From Psychroserpens luteus (GTDB taxonomy: Bacteria > Bacteroidota > Bacteroidia > Flavobacteriales > Flavobacteriaceae), in contig NZ_JADILU010000004.1 in NCBI RefSeq assembly GCF_015319355.1, positions 62,001-126,000 of the forward strand: 64,000 nucleotides of DNA. The letters are read 5' to 3'. A program made the translations under genes and the position numbers. This document shows positions 1 to 8,384 of the stretch, piece after piece (the first letter of the stretch is position 1; every line of letters begins with the position of its first letter). The notes beneath the pieces are model-generated. The model searched no databases. It saw only the letters and a list, made by a program, of their open reading frames with translations, and was not told where the DNA came from.

Positions 1-1970
1 GCATAAATAGTGCTATTATTATTTTGGTCAAGCGATAATGAATTTAATTTAGCATTTGCTTCTGGTTCTGAAATTGCAGACCACGCAACACCATCATTAC
101 TCGATTTTCTAGCTCCATTTTCACCAATAACTAGTAAGTTATTTCCAAAGGTTTCGATATATGAGATTTGTCCTGCTCCAGAATTTAGGTTTGACCAATT
201 TGCGCCTTTATCTGTAGTTTTGTAAACTTCAGCAAATCCGCCATATAATGTCGTCGGTATTGTAGAATTCATTTTTAATGTCCATACAAAAGGTGCTCCA
301 GTTGTTGGAGTAGTCAAAAAGGTAGCTGAGTCATAACTAGGAAAACCGATATCTGTTCTACTTAAAACACCATTTTGTGCACCTAAATAACGTATTTGTG
401 GGTTTGTATAATCAATAGCTGTACATGTACCGTCACCTGCTAAAGCAGATACCCATTGTAATGTACCATTTTTCATTTCTAAACTATAACCATCATTATC
501 TTGATTACCTATTATTTTATGGTCTTCACTTTGTGGAGAAATCGCAACAGAATAAATTTGAGTAACTATTACACCATCTGAAATATAATTAACAGTAGGC
601 TTCTCATCTGCAATACCAGTGTAATTAAAATAAATTAATCCACCATCATTAACTGCCCAAAAATCATAGTTTGAACCAGAACGAGCTCCCATTTCATGAA
701 TATCTGCATGACCATAAGAACCTGCTGAAGTGTTGTCTTCCCAAGCATTATTTAAAGTAGTGTACCAAACACCTCCATTATTATCTGAGTTAATTGCATC
801 AACACCACCAGAAATAATTAAACCATTTTTAACAACTATTGCTTGATTATAAACACCTTGAGCATTGTATCCAGTTGAAGGAATCCCTAGAGCTGTTAAT
901 GTTGGCGTAGCATCTACTGGATTATAAGTAGATACTTGTCCTGCTTCATTTTGAACATAGAAAATACCAGTAGCTTCATCAGCTGTTGTAGCATGTCTTG
1001 TATAACTATTACCTTCAACTATCAACTGTATCCATGTTTCTCCATTATCCGAAGAAAACAACAATCCTCCCCAACTATCACATGCCATGATATTTGTTCC
1101 GTTTCTATGAAACTTCCCTATTGCAGCATCGTTATAATTATGGGTGTATTTATTAGTCCATGTTAAACCTCCATCTGTAGTTTTCTTAATATATTGATTG
1201 GTTCCTACAATAACAGTATTATCATCAATAACAATCAAGTTAGATGTTGTTTCTTGTTGGTCTAAAGTAAATGATAATCCTGTAGATTGGTACGTTTCAC
1301 CAAAATCTGTAGATTTTAAAACACCTATTGATTTAATATGATCTGCATCATAATCTCCAGTAGATACATATATCGTTCCAGGAGTGTTAGCATCAATAGA
1401 AAGAGCATCAAGATCTGTAACTCCAATTGCTGCCAATTGATCTAGTTTTGGAGACCATGTAGCTCCATTATCTGTAGATTTCCAAATTCCTCCTACTGGA
1501 GCTGTTACAAATAAAACACTTTGTGCTTCAGGCACTTTAGAGAATTTCTTATAACTTGTAAGTCGTCCCATTTGCGGAGCATTAGGGTAACCATTAGCAT
1601 CTGGAACCGTTTGAGGTCCAACATTTGACCAAGATTGTGAACTTTGAGTTGATCTACTAAAATTATTTGAAGCTATAGTTCCATCTGCATTTAATAATCC
1701 AGCGTTATAAAACCCTAATAATTCACTTGGAAAATTCCCTTGTAAATCTACACGGTCTTTCCAATAAAATGCCCAACGCTCAAACTGTTTAATTTTTTTA
1801 ATATCTGTTTTAGATGTACTTTGTGTTAATGGTGCAAGTTCTTGCCTCATTTCATTGACGACATCAAAATAATTAGCTCCCTTTTTTAAAGGTGCTTTTT
1901 TGTAATCTGTGGTTTGGGCAAAAGACAAAACCGAAAAGATTAAAAATAAAAGAGTAATAGTTCTTTTCAT
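1..1970 (-). CDS. Exported sortilin/BNR-repeat-like protein, C-terminus outside window
   Basis: An open frame runs on the minus strand from ATG at 1970 to the window edge with no stop, giving about 656 codons. The N-terminus (MKRTITLLFLIFSVLSFAQ) is a Sec signal peptide. The body repeats the Asp-box/BNR pattern 'KSTDNGATW', 'KSTDFGETY', 'KTTDGGLTW', 'SSDNGETW', 'KTTDKGANW', 'KSSNDGVAW'. This is typical of VPS10/sortilin and sialidase-like beta-propellers exported by Flavobacteria. Such proteins usually end in a T9SS sorting tail, which would lie beyond position 1 and cannot be seen. No catalytic residues can be assigned, so a surface or secreted binding role is inference. The start is well defined because the signal peptide begins there. 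Confidence 0.85.
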   Translation of the reverse strand, partial: MKRTITLLFLIFSVLSFAQTTDYKKAPLKKGANYFDVVNEMRQELAPLTQSTSKTDIKKIKQFERWAFYWKDRVDLQGNFPSELLGFYNAGLLNADGTIASNNFSRSTQSSQSWSNVGPQTVPDANGYPNAPQMGRLTSYKKFSKVPEAQSVLFVTAPVGGIWKSTDNGATWSPKLDQLAAIGVTDLDALSIDANTPGTIYVSTGDYDADHIKSIGVLKSTDFGETYQSTGLSFTLDQQETTSNLIVIDDNTVIVGTNQYIKKTTDGGLTWTNKYTHNYNDAAIGKFHRNGTNIMACDSWGGLLFSSDNGETWIQLIVEGNSYTRHATTADEATGIFYVQNEAGQVSTYNPVDATPTLTALGIPSTGYNAQGVYNQAIVVKNGLIISGGVDAINSDNNGGVWYTTLNNAWEDNTSAGSYGHADIHEMGARSGSNYDFWAVNDGGLIYFNYTGIADEKPTVNYISDGVIVTQIYSVAISPQSEDHKIIGNQDNDGYSLEMKNGTLQWVSALAGDGTCTAIDYTNPQIRYLGAQNGVLSRTDIGFPSYDSATFLTTPTTGAPFVWTLKMNSTIPTTLYGGFAEVYKTTDKGANWSNLNSGAGQISYIETFGNNLLVIGENGARKSSNDGVAWSAISEPEANAKLNSLSLDQNNNSTIY

Positions 1971-2110
1971 AATAGTAATTATTAATATTGATTAATAGCT
2001 TAAAAAAAATTCAATTACAAATATGAAAATGTTACACATACAGTCATGCAATAACAACTACGCATTAACTACGCATATTGAAAAAACCGATAAAATGATA
2101 TTAATAATGG

Positions 2111-3673
2111 TTAGTTAAACGTATTTTGAAGGTGATCAGCTAAGTTAGTTAGATTAGAATCTAATTCTAATTTTTTAGTAATTCTATAGCGTGTACTTTC
2201 TACAGATCTTATCGAAACATTTAGAAAACTAGCTATTTCTTTATTTTTAAACCCAGTAAATATGTAGTAGCATATTATAATTTCGGAGTCATTTAATTGT
2301 GGATAAACGCTCTTAATCTCATTGAAAAACTCAGCGTTTAAATCATTAATTAAGTCTAGATGACTTTCTCCATTTGTAAGTTCTGTCGCTGATTTAAGAT
2401 GAATATCTTTATAAAGCTCTTTAATATTTTTACGTAATTCTAAAGGTTCTGAAACTGTAGAAATCACTTTAACCTCATCTTTCACTTTTAAAATATACTG
2501 TTCTAATCCAACAACTTTTACTTTAAGCTTTTCATTATTTGATTTTAAATGTTGAGAATTTTTCTCTCTACTCATATAGCCTTCAATACTATTTTTAAAC
2601 TTTTTATAGTTTATCGTTACAACAACTAGGAAAACTAAAAGAACTAAAGAGAGTATAATCGCTAAATTTCTATTAAAAATTTTTTTAGTGCTTTCATTGG
2701 TTAATAGATTTTCAGACTTTATTAAAGATTCATTGATGTTAAGACTAGCAGTCATATTCTTTTCCAATAATTTATCCTGAAAATTAGCTAGAGAATCAAT
2801 GTAGTTAGATTTACCAACCAAATCATCAATTTGCTCATAGTAACTTTTATATATATTGAAATATAACTCAATATCACTCGTATTCATAGCATATCTTTCA
2901 GCTTCTGCTTTTTTTAGATAATACATTGTAGAATCCAAGCGTATCTTATCAAGATGATACTCTGCAATACATAACGTTATGGATACTTTATGAACGTCAT
3001 ATAGGTATTTAGAGATTGTACTGTCTTTTTCTAACGCATTTAAACGCTGAAAATAAGTGTGTGACTTTTTAAGATCACCTTGATGGATATAATTAGAACT
3101 CAACATAAACAACGCATACATATAGTAATAACCGTCATCTTTAATACTCTTATATTCAGACAGATGTTTTAAAATTAGCGCATTACTTTTTGCATAATTT
3201 TTTTTATGAAGTTCTATATAGGCATACATCTGTTTTACTTCTGCTAATCCATTGATGTTATTACCTTTCTTATAATACGATTCTGCATCTTTGAGATAAG
3301 TGAAAGCTGTAGAATCCTGTTTTGATAAATACGTATTGTAGAATAACTCTATTGAAGATAGACCTGCAATGTCAAAATTATTCTCATCTTTTGCATATTT
3401 TAGAGCCAATAAAGAATTGTGAAAAAGTTCTGCTCCATTATTCAACTTATCGCTTAAGAGCACTTTCAGTCTATAATAGTCTGCTAAATGACCCTTCATG
3501 TTCAACTCTACAGGTTCGGGAATAGAGTCTAAATAAGCTTTAGCTAATTCTGGTTGATCTTCATAAGTATTATAAGCAGAATCAATGTGTTTTAGACAGA
3601 TATCTAAATTTGAATTTTGAGCATAAATAGACAGATTAAAAATTAATAATAGAGTTGATAATACTATTTTCAT
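2111..3673 (-). CDS. Membrane TPR protein with C-terminal LuxR-type HTH
   Basis: The 520-residue protein has a signal peptide (MKIVLSTLLLIFNLSIYAQ) and a long alpha-helical region of TPR-like repeats at about 25-320. One transmembrane segment follows at about 334-354 (LAIILSLVLLVFLVVVTI), then a short coiled-coil stretch. The C-terminal helix-turn-helix of the LuxR/GerE type lies at about 455-510 ('LNDSEIIICYYIFTGFKNKEIA' region, 'SVRSVEST'-like recognition helix). This periplasmic-TPR, TM, cytoplasmic-HTH layout is common in Bacteroidota and is thought to couple envelope state to transcription. The effector and target genes are unknown. Its neighbours on both sides encode exported proteins, so control of surface proteins is a reasonable inference only. 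Confidence 0.85.
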   Translation of the reverse strand: MKIVLSTLLLIFNLSIYAQNSNLDICLKHIDSAYNTYEDQPELAKAYLDSIPEPVELNMKGHLADYYRLKVLLSDKLNNGAELFHNSLLALKYAKDENNFDIAGLSSIELFYNTYLSKQDSTAFTYLKDAESYYKKGNNINGLAEVKQMYAYIELHKKNYAKSNALILKHLSEYKSIKDDGYYYMYALFMLSSNYIHQGDLKKSHTYFQRLNALEKDSTISKYLYDVHKVSITLCIAEYHLDKIRLDSTMYYLKKAEAERYAMNTSDIELYFNIYKSYYEQIDDLVGKSNYIDSLANFQDKLLEKNMTASLNINESLIKSENLLTNESTKKIFNRNLAIILSLVLLVFLVVVTINYKKFKNSIEGYMSREKNSQHLKSNNEKLKVKVVGLEQYILKVKDEVKVISTVSEPLELRKNIKELYKDIHLKSATELTNGESHLDLINDLNAEFFNEIKSVYPQLNDSEIIICYYIFTGFKNKEIASFLNVSIRSVESTRYRITKKLELDSNLTNLADHLQNTFN

Positions 3674-3704
3674 AAGTTGGCAGAGGACTACTTTGATCCA
3701 AAAA

Positions 3705-3712
3705 CAAATATA
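3705..3712 (-). promoter_or_regulatory. Candidate -7 box of the TPR/LuxR gene
   Basis: The minus strand reads TATATTTG, a full match to the Bacteroidota TAnnTTTG box, 31 bases upstream of the start at 3673. No clear TTG -33 element is seen at the usual distance. Confidence 0.4.
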
Positions 3713-3743
3713 AGGCTCTTCAATTTCTTAGGCTAAGAAAATT

Positions 3744-3776
3744 AAAAAAGGCTTTGTTAAAAACAAAACCTTAAAA
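3744..3776 (-). terminator. Rho-independent terminator after the LRR/T9SS gene
   Basis: On the minus strand AAGG-TTTTGTT pairs with AACAAA-CCTT (one mismatch) and is followed by a T-run. It lies 47 bases past the stop codon at 3823. Confidence 0.6.
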
Positions 3777-3822
3777 TAAAATTAGAAAGCATCAAAACAA
3801 ATCCCAATACTCTTAATACAAA

Positions 3823-5790
3823 CTATTCTTTAATAATCTTCAAAGTTTCATTTCCTCGATTTGAAAACACCTTTAAAAAATAAATTCCAGAATCTAGTAA
3901 ACTCAAATCCATTTGATGGCTAGCATCATTAAATTTCGAAGTTAATATTGCTCTTCCATTGATATCATAGATACTTGCTGAATTAATAACAGCTTCACTT
4001 TCTATCGTTAAGATATCATTTACTGGATTAGGATATATATTAGTTTCAACGAGGTTAGTGTTTAAAACACTTAAATTATCTTCTGCAATTTCTGTAGTGT
4101 AAGTATTAGTGATTATTGGAGCATTAAAATCGAAATAAATTTCTGCTTGGTTAGAAAATGTATCTCCTAAAACTAAACTTTCTAAGGTTTTAATTTTATA
4201 GAGTACATAACCATCATTAGTAGCATCATCAAAAGGTAAATTAATATTTTCAAAAATAAACTCGACGTCATTTTGAGTATTAATTCTTGTATAATAATCA
4301 TGACTACCATCTAAAGGAACCAACGTATTGATATCAAATTTTGTATCATCAATATTATTTTTTACAACTATATTAGTTGCATTTGCTGTACCCAAGTTTT
4401 CAAAACGGATCATATAATGTACATACTTGTCAACATCATCAGGTTCAATTGTCTCTCCTTCTAAGCATGTAATATCGTTTGGGTCATAAGAATTAATGAC
4501 GATTTGCTTTAAACCGAAATCGTTATTATTTGGAGTTTCATCATCTTGTATTGGATAAATTGTAGCTTCAAAATTTAGTTCATCTCCTGAATTTAATGGA
4601 TAATTCGGATTTGTAGGAGTATTCAAAATGAAATTCACTTCTATTTCTCTAGTTTCAAAAGGTGCCAAATCAATATAATCCCAAGACAGTACATTATTTA
4701 TGTTAGATATTTCAGAAGGTATTGAGCTTTGATACTGCATATAATCGCTATCAAAACTATAATCAAGATTTACATTTCCAGTCAACATTGTATTACCAAT
4801 GTTTCGATAAACGACTTTATAAGTGGACTCAAAACCAGGAATCGCATCCGTAATTGGGATAATAAAAACTTCTAAATCATTATGAATTCCATTTGGAATG
4901 ATGCAAAAATCCTGATTATAAGGACTTACCTCTTGAGGAAAACTGACTGTAATATTATTTTGTGGAAATGAGAAGTAATCAGAATTTTCAAATACTGGTG
5001 TTAATGTATTTGTACCTTCAGTAACTGGTATACTATAGTTTCCTGATGCATTAGTATAATAGGTCCAATTAAAATTAGCATTAAAAATATTTATTTTTAA
5101 GTTTGAATACAAGTAGTCATTTAAATCACAGCCATCAAGATTTGTATCGACTTTATTTTCGCCTTCAACAATAAAACTTTCACCACCTAGTGTAAATGAG
5201 CAATAAGAATTGGCAACAAGATTAGGAACTTCATAATTAATTAAATTAGTAACTAATGGTAAATCTATGTCATCAATACACATATATGCTAAGCTTGGAA
5301 CATCAACTATTTCTATTTGTTGAGTGAAAGAATTACCATTTTTGATATTAAAATAAACAAGATTATAGTTTGAACTACATTGTAAACTAGTTAGAAAATA
5401 ATTATTACTTATATCTAAACTACCTAGGTCATTAAAATTCAAAGTAAGCTCAGTTAATAGTAAATTGGAACTTAAATCAATATTCGTCAAACCATTATGA
5501 TTACAATATAATATACTTAAATTGGTAAAATACTCTATACCTTCTATTGAAAGTATATTGCTAGAGCTAAGGTTCAAATAAGAAACAGATAAAGCTTCAT
5601 TTATTTGAATTTCTCCATCGTTATTTACATCTATCTGATAAGAATTACCATTTAGATCTTTAGCTATAGAATTTGAATTATCAGATTCTAAAAGTCTATT
5701 TTTAAAATTAGCATCTGGTATATCAATAATTTGTGAATGACCAATAAGAATAGTAAACAAAAATAGAAAAGAAGTGAATAATAGTTTCAT
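3823..5790 (-). CDS. Secreted leucine-rich-repeat protein with T9SS type A tail
   Basis: The protein is 655 residues. A signal peptide (MKLLFTSFLFLFTILIGHSQ) is followed by a region like the bacterial LRR 'IPDANFKNRLLE' opening at about 22-40. A short run of leucine-rich repeats follows at about 65-135 ('LNLSSSNILSIEGIEYFTNL', 'LTELTLNFNDLGSLDISNN'). The middle (about 310-570) resembles the DUF11/conserved-repeat beta-sandwich found in Bacteroidota surface proteins ('YDPNDITCLEGETIEPDDVDK'-like element). The last 75 residues carry the T9SS type A sorting domain: 'IYPNPVNDILTI', 'IYDINGRAIL' and the 'GIYFLKV...KIIKE' end. It is therefore predicted to be exported through the Por/T9SS machinery and cleaved or anchored at the surface. 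The ligand is unknown. Confidence 0.88.
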   Translation of the reverse strand: MKLLFTSFLFLFTILIGHSQIIDIPDANFKNRLLESDNSNSIAKDLNGNSYQIDVNNDGEIQINEALSVSYLNLSSSNILSIEGIEYFTNLSILYCNHNGLTNIDLSSNLLLTELTLNFNDLGSLDISNNYFLTSLQCSSNYNLVYFNIKNGNSFTQQIEIVDVPSLAYMCIDDIDLPLVTNLINYEVPNLVANSYCSFTLGGESFIVEGENKVDTNLDGCDLNDYLYSNLKINIFNANFNWTYYTNASGNYSIPVTEGTNTLTPVFENSDYFSFPQNNITVSFPQEVSPYNQDFCIIPNGIHNDLEVFIIPITDAIPGFESTYKVVYRNIGNTMLTGNVNLDYSFDSDYMQYQSSIPSEISNINNVLSWDYIDLAPFETREIEVNFILNTPTNPNYPLNSGDELNFEATIYPIQDDETPNNNDFGLKQIVINSYDPNDITCLEGETIEPDDVDKYVHYMIRFENLGTANATNIVVKNNIDDTKFDINTLVPLDGSHDYYTRINTQNDVEFIFENINLPFDDATNDGYVLYKIKTLESLVLGDTFSNQAEIYFDFNAPIITNTYTTEIAEDNLSVLNTNLVETNIYPNPVNDILTIESEAVINSASIYDINGRAILTSKFNDASHQMDLSLLDSGIYFLKVFSNRGNETLKIIKE

Positions 5791-5837
5791 GTTGTTAGTG
5801 TTCTGGTTTAGTGTATATGCTATAGATACTCAAAACT

Positions 5838-5867
5838 AAAAAAGGTTGCGTCAAAACACAACCTTTA
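5838..5867 (-). terminator. Terminator after the AIM24-like gene
   Basis: On the minus strand AAAGGTTGTGT pairs with ACGCAACCTTT (one wobble or mismatch) and is followed by TTT. It lies just beyond the stop at 5894. Confidence 0.55.
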
Positions 5868-5893
5868 AATACATTTCTTACAGGAATTAAATT

Positions 5894-6691
5894 TTAAAAT
5901 CGATTATCACCATCTAAAATATCACCCAATCCTCCAAGTATACTACCTTCTCCTTTACTATTTCCTCCTCTTGGTAATGAAGCTATTACGCGACCAGCTA
6001 ATCTACTAAACGGTAATGATTGTACATAAACAACTCCTGGACCTTGAAGTTTTGCATAGAATAAACCTTCGCCTCCAAAAACAGTGTTCTTGATACCTCC
6101 AATAAATTCTATATCATAATCTACATCTTGAGTAAACCCAATAATACAACCTGTATCTACTCTTAATATTTCTCCAGGCTGCAATACTTTTCTAGCTGTA
6201 GTTCCTCCTGCATGAACAAATGCCATACCATCACCTTCTAATTTTTGCATGATGAATCCTTCGCCACCAAAAAGTCCGCGACCTATTTTTTTAGAAAATT
6301 CTATCCCTACGCTTACACCTTTTGCTGCGCATAAGAATGCATCTTTTTGGCAAATGAATTTACCATTATACTCTGTAAGATCTATTGGAATAATTTTTCC
6401 TGGATATGGTGATGCAAATGAAACGTTACGTTTCCCTGAAAGATTATTATAAAAAGCAGTCATAAATAGGTTTTCACCTGTAAGAATACGTTTTCCTGCT
6501 CCTAGTATTTTTCCGAAGAAACCTGTATCCTTTTGAGAACCGTCTCCAAAGATGGTTTCCATTTTAATACCGTCATCCATCATCATGAAGCTTCCAGCTT
6601 CTGCGATGACGCCTTCTTGAGGATCGAGTTCTATCTCGACGTACTGCATTTCTTCTCCGTAAATTCTAAAGTCTATTTCGTGTGATGTCAT
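5894..6691 (-). CDS. TIGR00266/AIM24 family protein
   Basis: The 265-residue soluble protein has the glycine-rich beta-helical pattern of the TIGR00266 (AIM24, YwpJ-like) family: 'EAGSFMMMDDGIKMET', 'GKRILTGENLFMT', 'GRGLFGGEGFIMQKLEGDG', 'GGIKNTVFGGEGLFYAKLQG' and the terminal 'PRGGNSKGEGS'. There is no signal peptide or membrane segment. Bacterial members have no established biochemical function; the mitochondrial homologue AIM24 acts in inner-membrane organisation. The gene stands alone between terminators. Family assignment is firm and function is not. Confidence 0.85.
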   Translation of the reverse strand: MTSHEIDFRIYGEEMQYVEIELDPQEGVIAEAGSFMMMDDGIKMETIFGDGSQKDTGFFGKILGAGKRILTGENLFMTAFYNNLSGKRNVSFASPYPGKIIPIDLTEYNGKFICQKDAFLCAAKGVSVGIEFSKKIGRGLFGGEGFIMQKLEGDGMAFVHAGGTTARKVLQPGEILRVDTGCIIGFTQDVDYDIEFIGGIKNTVFGGEGLFYAKLQGPGVVYVQSLPFSRLAGRVIASLPRGGNSKGEGSILGGLGDILDGDNRF

Positions 6692-6809
6692 TTTTTGATT
6701 GTTTAATTATTGATTTGCTTATATGTTGAATAGTTTACCAATTTGTTACATGGTTCTATAAATTTAATCAAATTATTCTCTAATCAAAAAACCTTTAATA
6801 CAATGACAA

Positions 6810-7265
6810 TTAAGACCTTACTTTAAGCGTCCACTCAAAATTAAAATCGGAGACTTGTAAACCTTCTTTATTAATTCCTTTAGAATTTAAGGTTACTGTT
6901 TGTCCTTCTCCAGTTTCTATAGCTTTTGCAATTGCATCATCTATTTTTTGTCCTTGATCACAAGTAAATGTAATTCTACCAGTAGCTTTTTTAGTAAATG
7001 AAGCATTATTACTGGCTACAAGCATTGATATTTTCTTTCCACTTGATCTAATTTTAGACATTACCAAAGCTCCTGTTGTTAACTCTGCTGCCATACCTTG
7101 CACTGCCCAAAACATAGAATTAAATGGGTTTTGATTAAACCACCTGTGCTTTACTGAAACCACACAAGTGGTATCATTTAATGACTTTGTACGCACTCCA
7201 CAAAAATATGCAGATGGTAGTTTAAATAATAAGAAGCTATTGAGTTTACTAGGTGAAACGTTCAT
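6810..7265 (-). CDS. DUF4442 hotdog-fold protein (thioesterase-like)
   Basis: The 151-residue protein matches the DUF4442 hotdog family in length and pattern: 'KLNSFLLFKLPSAYFCGVRTKSL', 'HRWFNQNPFNSMFWAVQGMAAEL' and a beta-strand-rich C-terminus. The 'NPFNSMFWAVQ' element sits where hotdog thioesterases have their substrate-lining helix. Members are suggested to act on acyl-CoA or acyl-ACP, but a substrate cannot be read from the sequence. It is a single gene with divergent transcription from the DUF4870 gene. Confidence 0.75.
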   Translation of the reverse strand: MNVSPSKLNSFLLFKLPSAYFCGVRTKSLNDTTCVVSVKHRWFNQNPFNSMFWAVQGMAAELTTGALVMSKIRSSGKKISMLVASNNASFTKKATGRITFTCDQGQKIDDAIAKAIETGEGQTVTLNSKGINKEGLQVSDFNFEWTLKVRS

Positions 7266-7372
7266 AAATACTAGATGTTTCAGCTAAAATATAGAAAATA
7301 TTCGGAATAACAATTTGTTAATATTATGTTAAATTTAAGTACTATGCGTAACATAATACCTTTTTAAAGACA

Positions 7373-7380
7373 TATATTTG
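7373..7380 (+). promoter_or_regulatory. Candidate -7 box for the DUF4870-PadR-PspC operon
   Basis: TATATTTG matches TAnnTTTG, 29 bases before the ATG at 7410. A -33 TTG is not evident. Confidence 0.45.
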
Positions 7381-7409
7381 TATAAGAAATTACTATATGC
7401 TTTTTAATC

Positions 7410-7859
7410 ATGACAACTAATCATCAAAAAAACATCGCCACATTTATTCATTTATCAACCTTTAGTAGGTTTTTAATTCCGTTAGGAAACTTCATAGGAC
7501 CAATTGTTTTATGGATTATGAATAAAGACAAATCTGAATTTATAGACAAACATGGTAAGCAAGCCATTAATTTTCAGATGAGCATTTTATTATATGCTGT
7601 AATTATTGGAACGTTAACTATTCCATTTTTCATTTTTAAAGTTTTTAACGGTTTAGACTTTATTGATTTTCATGGGTTTCATGATTTTCATATTAATGTT
7701 AATGAGCCTTCGCCTCTATTATTAATTTCGGGAGGTATTTTAGGATTTCTTGCAGTTGCAGGATTTATTCTAGAGCTTATTTTTATAGTTATTGCGAGTT
7801 TAAAAGCTAGAGATGGTGAAATTTATGAATATCCTTTAACCATCAATTTTTTAAAATAA
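7410..7859 (+). CDS. DUF4870 small membrane protein
   Basis: The 149-residue protein has three hydrophobic segments (about 17-35, 55-75, 108-132). It carries the DUF4870/Tic20-like signature 'FIGPIVLWIMNKDKSEFIDKHGKQAINFQ'. In Flavobacteria this family often opens or neighbours PadR-PspC cassettes, as here: the 43-aa ORF and padR follow within 60 bases on the same strand. The function is unknown and an envelope-associated role is inference from context. Confidence 0.8.
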   Translation: MTTNHQKNIATFIHLSTFSRFLIPLGNFIGPIVLWIMNKDKSEFIDKHGKQAINFQMSILLYAVIIGTLTIPFFIFKVFNGLDFIDFHGFHDFHINVNEPSPLLLISGGILGFLAVAGFILELIFIVIASLKARDGEIYEYPLTINFLK

Positions 7860-7917
7860 AATTATGTGAACTAATCACTCACTATTTATATATAACCATC
7901 AATTCAACAATCAAAAA

Positions 7918-8049
7918 ATGAACAGTTTATTAAAATTTGAATCTCTTCGGAAAATGTCAAGACAGTCTTCACAATTAGTGTTAGACCCTCAGGATTTGCT
8001 TCAAGCCAATTTCCGAAGAAATTTAAAAAACATTAGAAAGAATTTATGA
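7918..8049 (+). CDS. 43-residue conserved-position small protein upstream of PadR
   Basis: ATG at 7918 opens a 43-codon frame whose TGA overlaps the padR ATG in an ATGA junction (8046-8049). Such translational coupling is a strong sign of a real gene. Its upstream sequence, CAATCAAAAA before ATG, matches the leader of the other genes in this operon. The product (MNSLLKFESLRKMSRQ, then a hydrophilic tail ending in NLKNIRKNL) is basic and probably helical, with no membrane segment or cysteine. I do not recognise a family. It may be a partner of, or a translation-coupling element for, PadR. Confidence 0.6.
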   Translation: MNSLLKFESLRKMSRQSSQLVLDPQDLLQANFRRNLKNIRKNL

Positions 8050-8384
8050 AAATAGAAAACACAAAAGCTCAAATGCGAAAAGGTGTCTTAGAATACTGCA
8101 TTTTATCAGTATTAAAAGATGATGATGCTTATGTTGCAGAAATATTAAGCACACTTAAAGACGCAAAACTACTTGTGGTAGAAGGTACAATTTATCCGCT
8201 TCTCACAAGGCTTAAAAATGCTGGATTACTCAATTATCGTTGGGAAGAATCCACATCTGGACCACCAAGAAAATATTATGGTCTTACAGAGACAGGACAG
8301 TTATTTTTAAAAGAATTAACAACAACCTGGAACGAATTACAAAACGCAGTTAACATAGTAACAAGACAAAAAAACACGAAATAA
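8046..8384 (+). CDS. PadR family transcriptional regulator
   Basis: The 112-residue protein has the PadR winged-helix pattern: 'MRKGVLEYCILSVLKDDDAYVAEIL', 'VVEGTIYPLLTRLKNAGLL' and 'GPPRKYYGLTETGQLFL'. It is of the short subclass that lacks a long C-terminal dimerisation helix. It overlaps the 43-aa ORF by four bases and the PspC gene by one base, so the three are translationally coupled. In Bacteroidota and Firmicutes, short PadR genes coupled to PspC or DUF1700 membrane genes usually autoregulate their operon. The signal is unknown. Confidence 0.92.
   Translation: MKIENTKAQMRKGVLEYCILSVLKDDDAYVAEILSTLKDAKLLVVEGTIYPLLTRLKNAGLLNYRWEESTSGPPRKYYGLTETGQLFLKELTTTWNELQNAVNIVTRQKNTK

Noticed and set aside
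10-225. Plus-strand ORF of 71 codons at the left edge
   Set aside because: It is antisense to the open minus-strand sortilin-like gene and has no domain.
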